64,000 bases of DNA from contig CAUYUJ010001747.1 of assembly GCA_963575745.1 (NCBI GenBank), forward strand, positions 365,836 through 429,835, in the 5' to 3' direction. The notes beneath the pieces are model-generated. The model made no database searches. It worked only from the letters and a program-made list of their open reading frames with translations, and was not told the origin of the DNA. Positions 43,101 to 54,785 of this stretch are shown here, one piece after another; the stretch's first letter is position 1, and each line of letters begins with the position of its first letter. A program made the translations under genes and the position numbers. Source of the stretch: Prorocentrum cordatum (taxonomy: Eukaryota > Sar > Dinophyceae > Prorocentrales > Prorocentraceae).

Positions 43101-43160
43101 GACGACCGCCTTCCTCCGGGCTGGCCAGGCGAATGGCTGGACAAGCCCATCTAGATTCGT
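40108..43160. other. Decayed region upstream of the Copia-like remnant
   Basis: Frames are short and mixed. FDCERCAHVDSLGRGGYC at about 42616 has paired cysteines that might belong to a zinc-binding segment. An integrase D-D-E signature was looked for and not found. Confidence 0.35.
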
Positions 43161-44260
43161 CATCCCGTGGAAGGCTTACCAGGGGTGCCCGAAGGAGTCT
43201 TCGCGCACGCATGCCGAACCATCAACGTTCGCGCGCGCGGCGCCCATCTCTGGTGGCGTGAATTCTGTGATCTCCTGATCCGCATCGGAGGAAACTTGTG
43301 CCTCCTGGGCGGCTCAGTTCTCATTCTACATGTCAGGGCGGCTGCGTTGTTCGCAGGCGCTCAAATGGGCGACCTCGCCGGTGGAGTTGGCCCTTTGGCG
43401 GGTTCCGACCTGGCCGAGAAAATCCGCAAACGGTTTGATTGCGGCAAGTGGTGGAACAACGAGCTGGCGAATTGTGGCAAGCAAGTCCCTGAGCATATCG
43501 ACGACAATCCCCTCGTCGGCCAGGATGGGTTCTCAGCGCAATGTGCGCCCGCAGATCTATCGCGATGGAGATCGGCAACGCGGGGCCCAGTTCTGACGGC
43601 CTACGAGAAGACAACCTTTCCCAGTGGAGTCCCATCGCGTCAGTGGCTAGCGCGGCAGCCTCGACCAGACCTGGCAGCAGTTGCATCGCTCGAGCGAGGA
43701 TTGAACCCGACCATCCCCGACCTCATGGCGATCAGCCGCATGTTGCGCGAAGCTCGGAATGCAGAGGACTCCGGTTTTATAACTGTTGGTTTGGATCTGC
43801 GCTCGGGACGTGCGCAGGTGCAGCTTGGGCGAACACTCGAGGGAATGTGAGTTCGGCTGGTCTAGTGGTTGCTGTGCCGACCTTAATTATCTTGCTCTCG
43901 GCGGCGGAGCCGGATGTGTGATTGATTGGCGATCCCACCGCGTATGGCTAGTGGCCCGCAGTGCCCCAGCAGTTGAGACGGTGGCCATGGATGCGAGTGT
44001 TGACGCGGCCTACTTCCTTGGACTGTCTGTCGAGATGGTCTGACGCTTTCCGCCCTGGCATGTCCAGAAGGACTCCTGCTGCGGTAATGCCTATCAAGGT
44101 GGCGACTGATTGCAATTCGCTTCGGGACATTTTGACAGCCTTGGGGCGCCGATTCGGCATTGACGCTGCAGCCGTCGCGCGCACCGAAGAGGAATTTGAC
44201 GACGAGAACCCAGACCAGAGTGTTCCTGGGTTGGAGCGACAGGCAGGTCGCTGACCATCC
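43161..44260 (+). pseudogene. Copia-like reverse transcriptase C-terminus and RNase H remnant
   Basis: Three consecutive frames, each shifted by one base, continue one homology. The first (43167-43853) has KIRKRFDCGKWW, then QWLARQPRPDLAAVASLERG with DLMAISRMLREA, the conserved end of Copia RT. The second (to 44043) has GGGAGCVIDWRSHRVWLVAR then SAPAVETVAMDASVDAAYFLG, the RNase H segment with the RS-x-x-V and S-x-x-x-x-E blocks. The third has IKVATDCNSLRDILTALG, the following Asp-containing strand. Copia elements use this module to make and process cDNA. This copy is dead. Confidence 0.65.
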
Positions 44261-46750
44261 TGCAAATGTCGAGCCCCCTCACCATCTCCGTCCAGACCTC
44301 GTCTACCTAATTTTGCTTTTTCTCACATCGGTTTCCGTCAGGGGCCGTGCCTGAATTGATCCGCCTTCTTCCCGCGTGAGACTTCCCAAGTTTCTGCGTC
44401 TGCGTGCAACCGTGATTACGCGATAGTTTCTTTGAGTGTGGAAGTGAAGTTCAGGTTATTCATGCAATATAATTGATCGTGAATACAACGTGGCTGCGTT
44501 TGTATTGTCTCCTCTCTCCTCTCGGTCCTCTTCCCCCCTTTGCGCCGCGCTGCTCTGCCACCTCCCTGCCCTATCCGCGCCCGGGCCCATGAGCTCGTGG
44601 TGCTCCAGCGCCCACTTTGCGGATCCAGTGACGCGCCGCTGTCGCGTTCCGCTCGTGAAACGACACCGACCCCACTGCATCTCAGTTTGCTTGCATCGCT
44701 TCGCAGATCCACCACCTCTGCCAGAGGATTTGCGAGCTGAATCAGAATCCGTGTGCGTGGGCGTTGGCAGAGACGCCGCGTGGCGTTGTTTCGCGCGCCC
44801 CCGCCGCTGGGCGAACAGCGCGGCAGGGTGCTCGCGGAGGCTAGCGGATCAGTTTCGCGCCGCGCAGCTGCCCGACGCGCTGCGGAGCGACGCCCGCGAT
44901 GTGCGAGCGGATCCCATGACGGAAGGGAGCGTCGACAGAGAGCTTATTCTCGACGTCGTGGAGGGCAGGCTTGTCTACGCCCGCCCCGCAGCGAGTCCGA
45001 GTTAGGAACGCACCGAAAAGGCCGTGCCAAGCTCCATCTACAGCGAGCTCACCAGGGATATGGGCGACGGGCGACCCGCGCGATGTCCCTGGTTAGAACT
45101 GCGTTCGCGACTGCGGCGCCAATCTCACCGAGTCGAGGCGCCAGGCAGGGGCCCAGCGAAAGTCGCGGAGTCGGGGCGCGAGAGACCTGGCCAATGTCGC
45201 GGACTCGTTGCGCCAAAAGCCCGGCCACAGAGGCCAGGGAGAAGATAATCGTGCGAGGCGAGCTATGTTCGCGAAGCGAAGAAGTGATCCTTTTCGGCAA
45301 AAAAAAGGCGAACTGCGTTCGCAAAATGCGACATCGTGACCCACGCTGATGAGAGGTTGCTCTTTTGAGCTGCGTTGGAGCGGTAGCGGGCGAGTTGAGA
45401 GGCCGCTTGCATTGTCAACCATGTGCTGTAATGGTGTGGAGAGTTGGTCGACTTGTTCGGGTTGGTCCCATGGCCAATGATGGGAGTGACTCTACCATTG
45501 CCGCGGGCGCCGTGAACATGATTTGCGATGTTCGCAGCAGGTGCCACCGCGCCCTGGGGTGGAGCGAAGCCAATCAAAAACGGGACCTACCAGAACCGGT
45601 TAATCAACCCCCCTCTTGTGGGCAATGTTTATACATCGCTTGGTCAAGATACCCTTTTCTTTCACCCTGTAATTGTTCAGTTGGTCCGGGGTGTCTTGAT
45701 GGTGGCTTGGCCAACGAGGCACAAAAGATTCGGTTGAGCACAGGGCTCGATCGGTAACGCATTGATGCGTAGCAGCATTGCAAGCGTGCGGGTGGCCACC
45801 ACCCGCGCCCGCCATACAGGTGACTTATGTTACCATCGCTTCACAACGCCGTACAACACATAACCAATGTTTATCCACATATTTACATGGTAGTCTCCAT
45901 TTCCCCTTCTTTTTCATCCCCCCATCAACTTTCTCATCCTCCTTTTCCGCCGCCCTTTTCCAGGAGGGCGGCGCAGGATGAGAAGCAGCGCGAAGAGGAG
46001 GACGAGAGGGAACATTTCAAGAAGGAGAACGAGAACAATTACCGCGACAGAGGTTAGAATAATGACGAAACCACAAGAAGAGGAGGAAGAAATGGACGAA
46101 TGGATGGATCAGTCGATGGATGGACGGATGGACGGAGGAAGGGAGGGGGGGAGGGACGCAGGAGGGGGAGGGGGAGACCGGATCAGCAGGAGGGTTGCTT
46201 GGTGTTTCTTGCGCGTGAGCGAGCGGAAGGCACCGGCTCGCGGATAACCTCGGGGATAGCCACGAGTCCGTGCGCGCGGCAACCAGGCCAGCCGCGAATG
46301 CCCTCGGCCGACGACGGTCGACGGCAGCGGCGGTAGGCAGGGCGTTCCACGAAGAGCCCCGCCTCCCAGATCTCGGACGATGTGTTCCCTGCTTCGGATT
46401 TTCCTACGGCGTTGTTCTTCACCAGTGAAAACCTGTGGGCGTGGGGTCAGAGGCAGCTCTCGGCGTTGTTCGGGGTCCCTCGGCGTTGCTTTGCAACGGC
46501 GGCCCCCGGCCTTGCTCGGGTTTCCTCGGGGGATCCACGGCGTTGCCCGGCAGCTGACTGGCAAGCTCCAGGATTCGAGAAGGCGGCTTCTTGTTTGCCG
46601 GAAGGCTTGCGGAATCCCATCGGAAGTAAACGTTAAGGCTAAGCCTCGTCTTCAGACTGTCCGCGCCAGAGGTCTTCCAGTTTTCAAGTTGGCTCGGACC
46701 ACTGGCAGGCGAGCGCGTCGGTTGTGGGTCGCGCGTCCGCTCCCCGTGAT
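44261..46750. other. No gene recognised; GGAT-rich tract near 46.1 kb
   Basis: Mixed sequence. From about 46090 to 46180 GGAT/GGAC tetranucleotides recur (ATGGATGGACGGATGGAC) and merge into a G-rich run. A frame ending near 45000 (ELILDVVEGRLVYARPAASP) looks protein-like over 20 codons only. Confidence 0.4.
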
Positions 46751-48188
46751 ACTATGGGCATGAATACGATGGGGTTTCTCCTTAGAACTTGCTCAGCCTT
46801 TGGCGCTCTTTCGCCAGGGTGAAGCTTTCGGCTGGCGAGAGGAGGTCGTTACGGGTTTTGCTTCTTCTTTAGAGGGGCCCCAAGTGGCACCCAAGTCGCG
46901 TGTATCAGCCGCTGGCACCGTGAGATCTGGGCCGCCAACGCTAGTCTCCACGAGGCTGCTCTCTCTCTCTCTCTCTCTCTCTCCCGTGCCCCAGTCGCTG
47001 TTGGGAGGCCGTCAAGGCCCGAGATAAGCTCACGTGGCGAAGAGAGGCTGGCCCTATTTCCGCGAAGCTGATGTCCCTCTCTCGCCTTGGGTGGGAGATG
47101 TGTTCCTTTAGCTTCTCGTCAGGACGACCTGGTTAATTGGCAGGCACGAGCTTTTCCTCACCTCCCCTGCACCCCTCAGGACCCATTTCAAGGGAGCCGT
47201 CCCCAGGAGCCTAGACAGGGACATCGGCACCAAACACAGTTTCAAGCATAGACTTTCGAATGATTTGGTCCTGGCAGCGCTTTCTTCCACATTTACCCCG
47301 TTGGAAACAGGGATCTCTCAGAGTGGCGGCTGGGGAAGCAGTGTGGACACGTATGCGAGCTAGGAGCAAAGGGTACCACTTCCCAGATGTATGCGAGCTT
47401 TGCGGGGGTGCTGGAGATTCTCTCTATCATCGCTTATGGGGATGCCCCGCTTGTGATTATCTTAGGTGAGAATTGGTTCCCCAGGAGCTGGTTGATGGGG
47501 CTATTGAGTTTGGGCTTTGTGGGGCCGATGAGCTGTTTATCCACACTCGCGAGGCCATCTTCCACCCTGGAGACCGCATCCCCCCCGCCCACGCATTTAG
47601 AAGACTGGACTCTTGATTTCCATTGGTATATTGACCCCCCCATCCCCGAGATATTTGAAGGCCACATTTTGCAGCCGGGTCCTGCACCTGGCTTTGGTTC
47701 GCGAAATGAACAATGCTTCTTGGAGCGTTGTTTTGTACATCCAGGGCGTTTTGGCCTGCAGGGTTGTCGGCCTAGTTTGGGCCCACCTGCCGCAAACTCC
47801 CCAGGCGGCCGAGTTTCGCTGGTATTTGGCGGCCAGACAGTTGGCCACGGGGCCCAGTGATATTACGTCTGATTGTGAGAATGTTGTGGGATCGCATGCT
47901 TGGTTGTCGCCCGCCGTTTTCTCGGAGAAGCGAAATTATTCTGGTCATGTTTTGCAAGCCAGATTGCACGCTTCCTTTGGGTTCGTCGAGCGGGTGGTCC
48001 ATGTCAGAGCGCATCAGGATATTAACGGGTTTGATGTTAGTGATGGGCGTTGGTTCAGCCGTGAAGGCAACGATGCTGCAGACCATGCAGCTAAGCACGC
48101 TCTCTCGCTCCACCCTCGGCCCAATGATGCTGTGTACGCAGAGCTAGAAAGAGGAGGTTCAGTACGCTCGTTCCGTCTGTCTTCTTAG
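46750..48188 (+). pseudogene. LINE 3' part: zinc-knuckle-like segment and RNase H
   Basis: Frame 47260-47469 has CELCGGAGDSLYHRLWGC, a C-x-x-C...H...C segment typical of the stretch between RT and RNase H in LINE ORF2. Further on, another frame reads EFGLCGADELFIHTREAIF (about 47500). The last frame (47613-48188) has RNase H features: AAEFRWYLAARQL (Glu), DITSDCENVVG (Asp), VVHVRAHQDIN, and EGNDAADHAAKHAL (final Asp). The first Asp strand is eroded. Frameshifts make it a relic. A CT microsatellite at 46968-46984 interrupts the part before it. Confidence 0.65.
46968..46984. repeat. (CT)n microsatellite
   Basis: Short CT run, possibly inserted in the LINE coding region. Confidence 0.85.
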
Positions 48189-49010
48189 TGTGCGTCTTTT
48201 GCCTTTGTGGAAGCCGTTCCGAGAGTTTTGGTGCCTTCGATTACGTTTGGCCCCCTCGGGCCTCCAAGATTCCTAAGTATCCCTCTCCGCATGCTTGGGT
48301 GTCTGTGGGCAACTTTTGGCGTTGCTCTGTGTGATGGCGTGATAGTCGTACTGGCTGGCGAAGAAGCCCCCCCGCGTCCGAGTGTTCTGGTTCCCTGGGA
48401 GCGTCAGAGCAAGGCACATCAGGAAAGTGACACAAGGTGGGCCCACACCATCTCACAGCAGGGTACGCAACAGCAATGTCGGACGTCCTCTCCGGTAGGT
48501 TGGTCGTCTGTTCATCACACCCAATACTTGTGACCATTCAAGCATGCCAGCAGGGCTACTACACCTGTCGGCCGCTCTCCATCTTCTTGCTCACTTTGGT
48601 ACTCTGCAGATGTGGCTGGTCATGTGACTATTGCCCCATCACTCAGTGAGGCACGCTCAGCTCGCACAGCGCCAGGAGCCCATGTCTCAGGGACCGCAGG
48701 CGGGAACACCTGCCGAAGGGACGGCAGCTCATCTTTGAATCAACGAAGCTTGTTCGTGGCTCGGGCATGTGGCCCGCACCGCACGGCACAACCCTTCACA
48801 ACCACGAGATATGTACTGTACAGGTCGCATTCTAAACAAATCGACCCAGCCGTGAATTGCTTTCTCTGGAGGGCTCCTTGCCTGAGCAGAATTTCAAACA
48901 TTCAACGGATGTCGCCATGGAGGGGGATAGGGCATCCCACTTACTGATCAACAAGGTAATTTGAGGCGGCAACGTGGAATGGGGACTCCCCGCTGCAATG
49001 TCCTGGCGGA
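48189..49010. other. No gene recognised
   Basis: Unique-looking sequence after the LINE RNase H, perhaps its 3' untranslated tail. No poly(A) tract or target duplication was found. Confidence 0.4.
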
Positions 49011-49019
49011 GACCCGCGG

Positions 49020-49200
49020 GCAACGCGTCCTCCTCCCCCTCCTCCTCCGACTCCTCCTCCTCCTCCCCCTCGTCCTCCTCATCGGCCTCCTCCTCCATCT
49101 TATCCTCCAGGCCCTCCATCTTCATCTCGTGCCATTGGGTTTGCTTCTCCACATGCCCATCCGCCTCTTCCTGCTTCCTCTCTTCCTCCTCTTCCTTGGG
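49020..49200. repeat. CTC-rich low-complexity tract
   Basis: CTCCTC runs broken by short unique pieces. Confidence 0.8.
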
Positions 49201-49237
49201 CTCATGCACCTCCTGCTTCTCGGGCGGTTGGGCCCGC

Positions 49238-49597
49238 GGGCGGGCTGACATGTGCCGCCTGGTTGCGCTTGCGCTTGCGCCCGCGGGCGGGTTGAAATGT
49301 GTCGCCTGGTTGCGGTTGCGGTTGCGTTTGCGGGCGGGTTGAAATGTGTCGTTTGGTTGCGGCGATGGTTGCGGTTGCGCCCGTGGGCGTGTTCAAATGT
49401 TTCGTTTGGTTGCGGTTGCGGTTACGTTGCGCCCGCAGGCGGGTTGAAACGTGTCGTTTGATTGCGATTGCAATTGCGCTTGCGGGCGGGTTGCATTGTG
49501 TCGCATGGTTGCGATTGTTGCGTCTGCGGGCAGGTTGAGATGTGTCGCTTGGTTGCAGTCTCGGTTGCGCCCGGACGGGTTGAAATGTGTTGTCAAC
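49238..49597. repeat. Minisatellite, about 8 units of 45-60 bp
   Basis: Each unit has GCGGGTTGAAATGTGTCG followed by (T/C)TGGTTGCGGTTGCG. Counting the GCGGG(T/C)TG landmark gives eight copies. Units vary in the number of GGTTGC triplet pairs. Confidence 0.9.
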
Positions 49598-50205
49598 AGT
49601 TTCTTTCCAGCGCAGTCAGTTCAGTGCAGTTCAGTTCAGTCTGTCAGTCAGGGGAGGGTACGGGATTTCAATTGGCTTCGCCAGGAAATGCACAGTCGAG
49701 TGTGCGAACCAGAATGGACGTACCTTCTCTGAGCGGAAACGCAAGACAGCGAAGCTTGTCTACTCTTAAGACTACTTGGACAGGGAGGCTGTGAGCACGA
49801 AGCAACACCTCCTGAACGATAATCTTGCTCTCTGTGGAAGGGGCGAGTGGCTTCTCCATGGCGGCGCGTTGCATTCGAACCAGCACCACAGCAACTTCTT
49901 TCTCTGGCCGATAGGACAGAATGTTCCAGACAGCCGCATTGCCGTAGCATCCCGCAGTTGCGAATACGAGTGAGGGGGCGGCGGGGACGTCAGCAGTCTG
50001 CGAGGCTCTGATGAAGCCCGCAGCAGGTGCCCAATTTTTGCAATTCGTATTCTGATATAAAAAAACATCCTGTCAGAGCGAAGGCGCCAGCGTACTGGCT
50101 TGTGCAGGCCGCTGGCGCGCCCCCCCTGGGCGCCAAGGCTCGCTGCACTGGTTGGGCTCCCCTTTCATGGAATTCGCACGGTGTGCAAGATCCATGGCCA
50201 TATCT

Positions 50206-50385
50206 CAGAGAAGGAAAGGTACCCATACTTCTACCCTTTCCTCGTTTTCCCCTTTCTGGGCCTCCTCGGAGGCCCTCGTCGCCACCGCTGGATTCGCTTC
50301 GAAACTCTGGTCAGAACGCACCCCGGTAGGCCCGGGGAGTAGCGGTATTGGTACTTGTTGGCTTCCCCAATACCCCCAGAAGCAC
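50206..50385 (+). repeat. Dispersed repeat family R2, copy 1
   Basis: It matches 60565-60740 in the same orientation. Shared blocks in order are GGAAAGG-ACCCATAC, CTACC-TTTC, CTCGTCG then CACCGCTGGATTCGC, GGCACCCC or CGCACCCC, and GGGGAGTAGCGG then ATTGGTACTT or ATCGGTACTT. No coding content. Confidence 0.8.
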
Positions 50386-50624
50386 ATACCATGGTTCTTA
50401 AGGATGCATGGGATCGTTTGGCCATGACGCTCTCGCTACGACGTGGCATGACATGGCCCCCCGTCAACCCAGACCATCCGTTGAACAGCCCGTGACCTAC
50501 ACCTGTGGGCCCCCAAAGCAACACATTCTTGCCCAAGTTAGGGGCGATGCCTGTGGGACGTATGGCTGTGGCAAGGGTAACGATTGCCTGGGCCGCTGCC
50601 GCTTAGCGCTGAACGGATATCTCT

Positions 50625-50690
50625 CCCTCTCCTCCTCCCCCTCCTCCTCCTCCTCCTCCTCCTCCTCCTCCTCCTCCTTCTCCCCCACTG
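50625..50690. repeat. (CCT)n microsatellite
   Basis: CTCCTC run about 60 bp long. Confidence 0.95.
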
Positions 50691-50865
50691 CCCCTGCCCT
50701 GCTCCCTCGCACTCTCCCTCCATTTGTCCTTATGAATATCGCCTCCCTGTCGCACCCCGAGGCCAGTCCGAAGGGTGGGCCAGGCGTTTCGCCTGAGACT
50801 TCCTTACCATTTATGAGCCTGAGGCTTGACACTGGCAACTGGTTCACAGATGAAGGGCGGTCCGT

Positions 50866-51190
50866 GTTCAAAATGTGGCTCTCGCCTTGGCGCCGCGCAC
50901 ATCCGTCTTAAAAGTTTGCCAGAGTTTCATTCATGGAGTGCGGTTTGTTTTCAACATGTGGCTATCGCCTGAGCGCCGCGCACACTCGTCTTAAACGTTT
51001 ACAAGAATTTTACGGATGGAGGACAGTTCGTTTTCAAGACGTGGTTGTTGCCGTAGCGCCGCGCTCATTCGCTTGAAAGACTTTGCAAGAATTTCACGGA
51101 ATGAGAGGGTGGTTATTTTTCAACATGTGGTTCTCAATTTTGTGCTGCGCACATTCGTTGTTATGGTTTGCAAGAGTTTCCTTGGTTCTC
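50866..51190. repeat. Minisatellite, about 4 units of 83-86 bp
   Basis: Units contain TTTTCAACATGTGGCT, GCGCCGCGCACA-TCG and TTTGCAAGA(G/A)TTTCA. ATGTGG landmarks at about 50874, 50957, 51040 and 51126 give the period. Confidence 0.85.
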
Positions 51191-51215
51191 ATTGTTAACG
51201 TATCAGAAACTGTGT

Positions 51216-51390
51216 TCTGATGCGGTTCAGGATTGTCAGGGCTCAATACTTACGTTGATTCGCTGTGTTGGAGTTCCAGGGATGATGTTCTGGCGCGATT
51301 CAGGATCGTCATGATGCACCAGTCAGGTTGACTCGTGGCGTTGAAATCACGGGAATGGAATTTGTGGCACGATTCAGGATCTTCAAGTAG
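51216..51390. repeat. Minisatellite, about 2.3 units of 73-74 bp
   Basis: GATTCAGGATCGTCA-like landmark at 51224, 51297 and 51371. It directly follows the 83-bp array and has a different sequence. Confidence 0.8.
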
Positions 51391-51689
51391 TTGTTTCCCA
51401 ACGGGGCACTTCCTTCATTGGACATGAATCAGTGTAGGGGCCTACGAAGAGGGAGCGTGGAGGGAGGGTCTGTTCCAACATCGTTGATGAGTCTTGGGCT
51501 TACACTTGTCCTTCTCCTCCTCCTCCTCATCCTCTCCCCCCCATCTCCTTCACCCTGCACTTCTTCGCTGGCTCGCCTCCCACTCCTGCCAGTCCTCCTG
51601 TTCCTTTGCCCCTGAAGGCAGTGCCTGGTCGAGCACGCCAGCACCGGGAGGACCGTGGGGCTCTAGTGGGCGCGCAAGCAGGAGGATGG

Positions 51690-51800
51690 TGACGAAGGAG
51701 AGGAGGAAGAGGAGGAGGAAGAAGAGTAGGAGGAGGAGGAGGAGAAGGAGGAGGAGGAGGAGGAGAGGGAAGAGGAGCAGGAGCAGGAGGAGGATTCTGC
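51690..51800. repeat. (GGA)n microsatellite
   Basis: Purine-rich AGGAGG/AGGAAG run. Confidence 0.9.
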
Positions 51801-52930
51801 TATGAGGATTCTGCTACCCTGATCTGCCGTGCTAAGAGCAAGAGAGCGCGACACACGACTGAGACATCACCATCCCCCAGGCCTCTCCTGGGCGACATGG
51901 GGCTTCATCAGAAAAGGCGGTTGGTGGTCGGGTGTCGCCTTTCCCCAACCGATTTAAACGCCCAGAGATCTTCCTAGGATCGCCCCCATGACACTGAGAC
52001 AGAAGACCGGGCACACCGACGGCAGAGTACTACTCTTGGGAGGATCACGGAGGCGGTGGCTTCTGGCGCGGGCTAGCTTTTTCTAACCTCCGTCCCCGTC
52101 CAGATCGGCCCGAGAAGGCAGAGAGAGGCCAGGTGGCGGCGGTAGAGGTCCCGCAGGCGCCTCCATTCCCCCACTAGGCTGCGGGGGGTGGGGGCACGGG
52201 AGACTGGCTCGGAGCCGCTCTGCGCGGCTCCGAACCCTCGGAGGTGTCGACGGGCCCCTGGCCGAGAACCCCGACGTAAGCGGAAAACTCTACCACGTCC
52301 GAAACTCTAACACGTAACCAGCGAGTGCGCTCCTCCTTCTTTTCGCAGGTGGATCCGAGGCTTTGCTTAGGATCCTTTGTCCGTCCCCTGGCGGGGTCGG
52401 GACTGCCCTCCCCCTCCTTCCTCTTCCTCCCCTCCTTCTTCCCCCCCCCCTCCTCCTTCGCATCCCCTGCGTTTCAACCGTCCGCCTGGAGGGCGGCGAG
52501 TGGTCGAACGCGACGGTCGTCGCGTGCGTTCGTCTCTCCGTCCCCCTTTTCTCCCTGTCCCTCCTCCCCCTTCCCCTCCCCTTCTCGTGGTGGCGGGGCG
52601 AGGCGCTCGGCCTCCTGGGGCGGCTGCCGCGCCAGAACACCGGCGCCGCCCCGTCCGCGCTGGTCGTGCGGTGAGGCCTGCTGGCCGCGCCAGGCGCCTG
52701 CCTCGTGCGGCCCGTCACGTTTTGTTTGGCGGTATTTAAGTTGACTTCCAAGAGCTGTTCGCTCAGTCGTCACCGCTCCCTTGCCCCGTGGATTCGTGGT
52801 CGTTCTCGGTCGTGGCCTAGGGACCTTGGCATATTTCTGTACACCACCCCACGCGCCATAGGCTTTAACCGTCTTTGCTCTCCGTTTCCTTCCTCCTCCT
52901 CCTCCTCCTTTTTCTCTTCCTCCCCGTTAC
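51801..52930. other. No gene recognised
   Basis: Mixed GC-rich DNA. Pro/Ser frames on plus and Arg frames on minus come from C/T-rich sequence around 52400-52600. Confidence 0.4.
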
Positions 52931-52933
52931 GGT

Positions 52934-52954
52934 CTTGAGCCAAATTGTATCCGC
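52934..52954 (-). other. Spliced-leader-like sequence, minus strand
   Basis: On the minus strand CAATTTGGCTCAAG matches CATTTTGGCTCAAG, the 3' end of the dinoflagellate spliced leader, at 13 of 14 bases, and weaker similarity continues upstream. No open frame follows it, so it may be a relic of a lost retrocopy or chance. Confidence 0.35.
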
Positions 52955-53128
52955 AGCGCGGCTGTTTTCTCTTTCAGGCTACTGTTCACAAGCTGCATTT
53001 GCCTATTGCAGGTCGGCTATTGTGGCGTTTCCTGGTTGCTTGGCGTACCTTTATGTCGCTCTGTGATGCTTGCCGCGAAATGGGGACATGATGTGGCCGC
53101 CTCCTCCTCCTCCTCCTCCTCCTCCTCC

Positions 53129-53811
53129 TCAAAAAGAAAACATCCGAAACGAGTATCGTTGGATGTACTCTTCTCGCTGCCAGGCTACGTGCTCGTGCTG
53201 CTTGGCTCTTAGCTTGGCGTACTGATCAGCATACTTCTTTCCAGCAAACTGCGCGAGGCCCGCGTCGCGTGCGCCTATACTTTCTGAAACGGAATCCCCC
53301 TCGGGCCGATGCCACCGTTCTCGGCGATCAGGGCCCAGCAGCGGCTCCACGTCTCAGGATGCATCGAGCTCGGCCTCTCGGCCCAGGCTGGGCCGCTCGC
53401 GAAGCCGTCGAGAATGCTCTGGCAGTCGGTCCAGATGGTGAGCGGCGGGCAGGCCACCTCCAGCACGCGCCGAACTGCCGGAAATTCACTTCCGAAAGTC
53501 GCGTGCTGCCATTGCGCCCCAGGCTGGGGCCCGTAGCAGGCGAAACGTAGTTTCATGTCGGGCGTCATTTGCACGAGCGACCAGCCTCCTCGCCGCAGAG
53601 CCGCGTGGCTGCCGTACAGCAGGCTGCCGTCGTTGTAGACATCGCCCGTGACGAAGCCGTCGAACTCGCCGTGGACCAGGAAGGTGTCCGTCGATGGCAA
53701 GTCCCACAGCCCGAACTCCACCGTGGGGTCGTTGGCCAACCCGATGCCCCAGAGCTGCTCCGTGCTTGGCCAGGGGTTGGCGCCCCGCTGCACGATGTGG
53801 TGCCCCTTCAC
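53129..53811 (-). pseudogene. LINE-type RNase H fragment
   Basis: The minus-strand frame 53811-53275 holds TGDVYNDGSLLYGSHAALRR (first Asp), ATFGSEFPAVRRVLE (Glu) and LTIWTDCQSILDGF (second Asp). After a frameshift near 53300, ARDAGLAQFAGKKYADQYAK gives the final Asp-containing helix. This is the RNase H fold found at the end of LINE ORF2. It is oriented opposite to the copy at 47-48 kb and differs in sequence. No RT is seen upstream of it. Confidence 0.6.
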
Positions 53812-54349
53812 CTCGCGGCGGTGGGCCTCGCGCGCGGGGCACTCGAAGGTCCGAGTGGCCTCGAATGTGTCCGCTCGTCGCTTCCTCTTGTCACGATCTC
53901 ATTCTCGCGGTGACGTCTTGGCTTCAAGCTCCCGCCCGCCTCCCCCACGCACCACGAGTTTTGTGTTGTGTGGCTTCCATCGGCCGTGTGGATGCTACGG
54001 CGCTTGCAACTCAGGGTCGTTGTGAAAATATGCCTGAATCCAAAGTGCTGTCGCCCGTCTCCGCAACCCCTGGGGAGGCCACGCCTTGAAGGCAGGAGTT
54101 CTTTTCGTTTTCCTTCCCATCCACCTCTTTGTTCCTCCTTGTCCCCTTCCTCCTCATAGTTTTCCTCCAAAATTCCTTGTCAGTCCACCTCGCCCTCGCC
54201 CCCCCTTTTCATTCCATCCACCTGGGAGCCCTCCGAAATCCTACAGAAGCTTCTTGTAAATATGAGACACCACAGAACTTTCGAAACCAACCGAACGCGG
54301 TATGGCATAAGTCCCCCACATGTTTGCAATCCGATCGTCTTCGGTGGTT

Positions 54350-54785
54350 CAAAATAGTGCTTCCGTTGCAGCACGGGCCTCATTTTCGGACCGGCGCTGT
54401 GCACCCCCCGTCGTTCAGAGTGGCGCTCTCGCACCAGCGCGGGCCAGTTTTCTGGATCCGAGTCCTTTTTCGTCGTTGTCGCCCCCCTCATTTCTCTTCC
54501 GGTCCTCCTGCTCTTCCAGCTCCTTCCTTTTCAGCTCTTGCTGCTGCAATTCGTCCTCGTCCTCCTCCTCTCCCTCCTTCTCTTCCTTCGTGATCCTCCT
54601 GTTCCCCCTGCTCATCCTCCTGCTCATCCGCCACCTTCTCCTCCTCCTCCTCCTCGCCCTACTCCTATGTACGCAGGTTCCGTCTTCCGATTCCGCAGAT
54701 AGCACGATACCTTTTTGTCTGAAGTTCCAGGTCGGCTATGACACGCGTCCGCAAATAGAGAAAGCATCAAATCGGCGCAATTGTA
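54350..54785 (+). repeat. Dispersed repeat family R1, copy 2
   Basis: Partner of 32033-32495, same orientation, diverged. Its CCT middle is shorter and mixed with TCG triplets. Confidence 0.75.

Noticed and set aside
43850-43925. Possible tRNA (GGTCTAGTGGTT resembles a D-arm/A-box)
   Set aside because: No B-box (GGTTCGANNCC) or acceptor pairing at the right distance, and the sequence is explained by the Copia-like RNase H frame.
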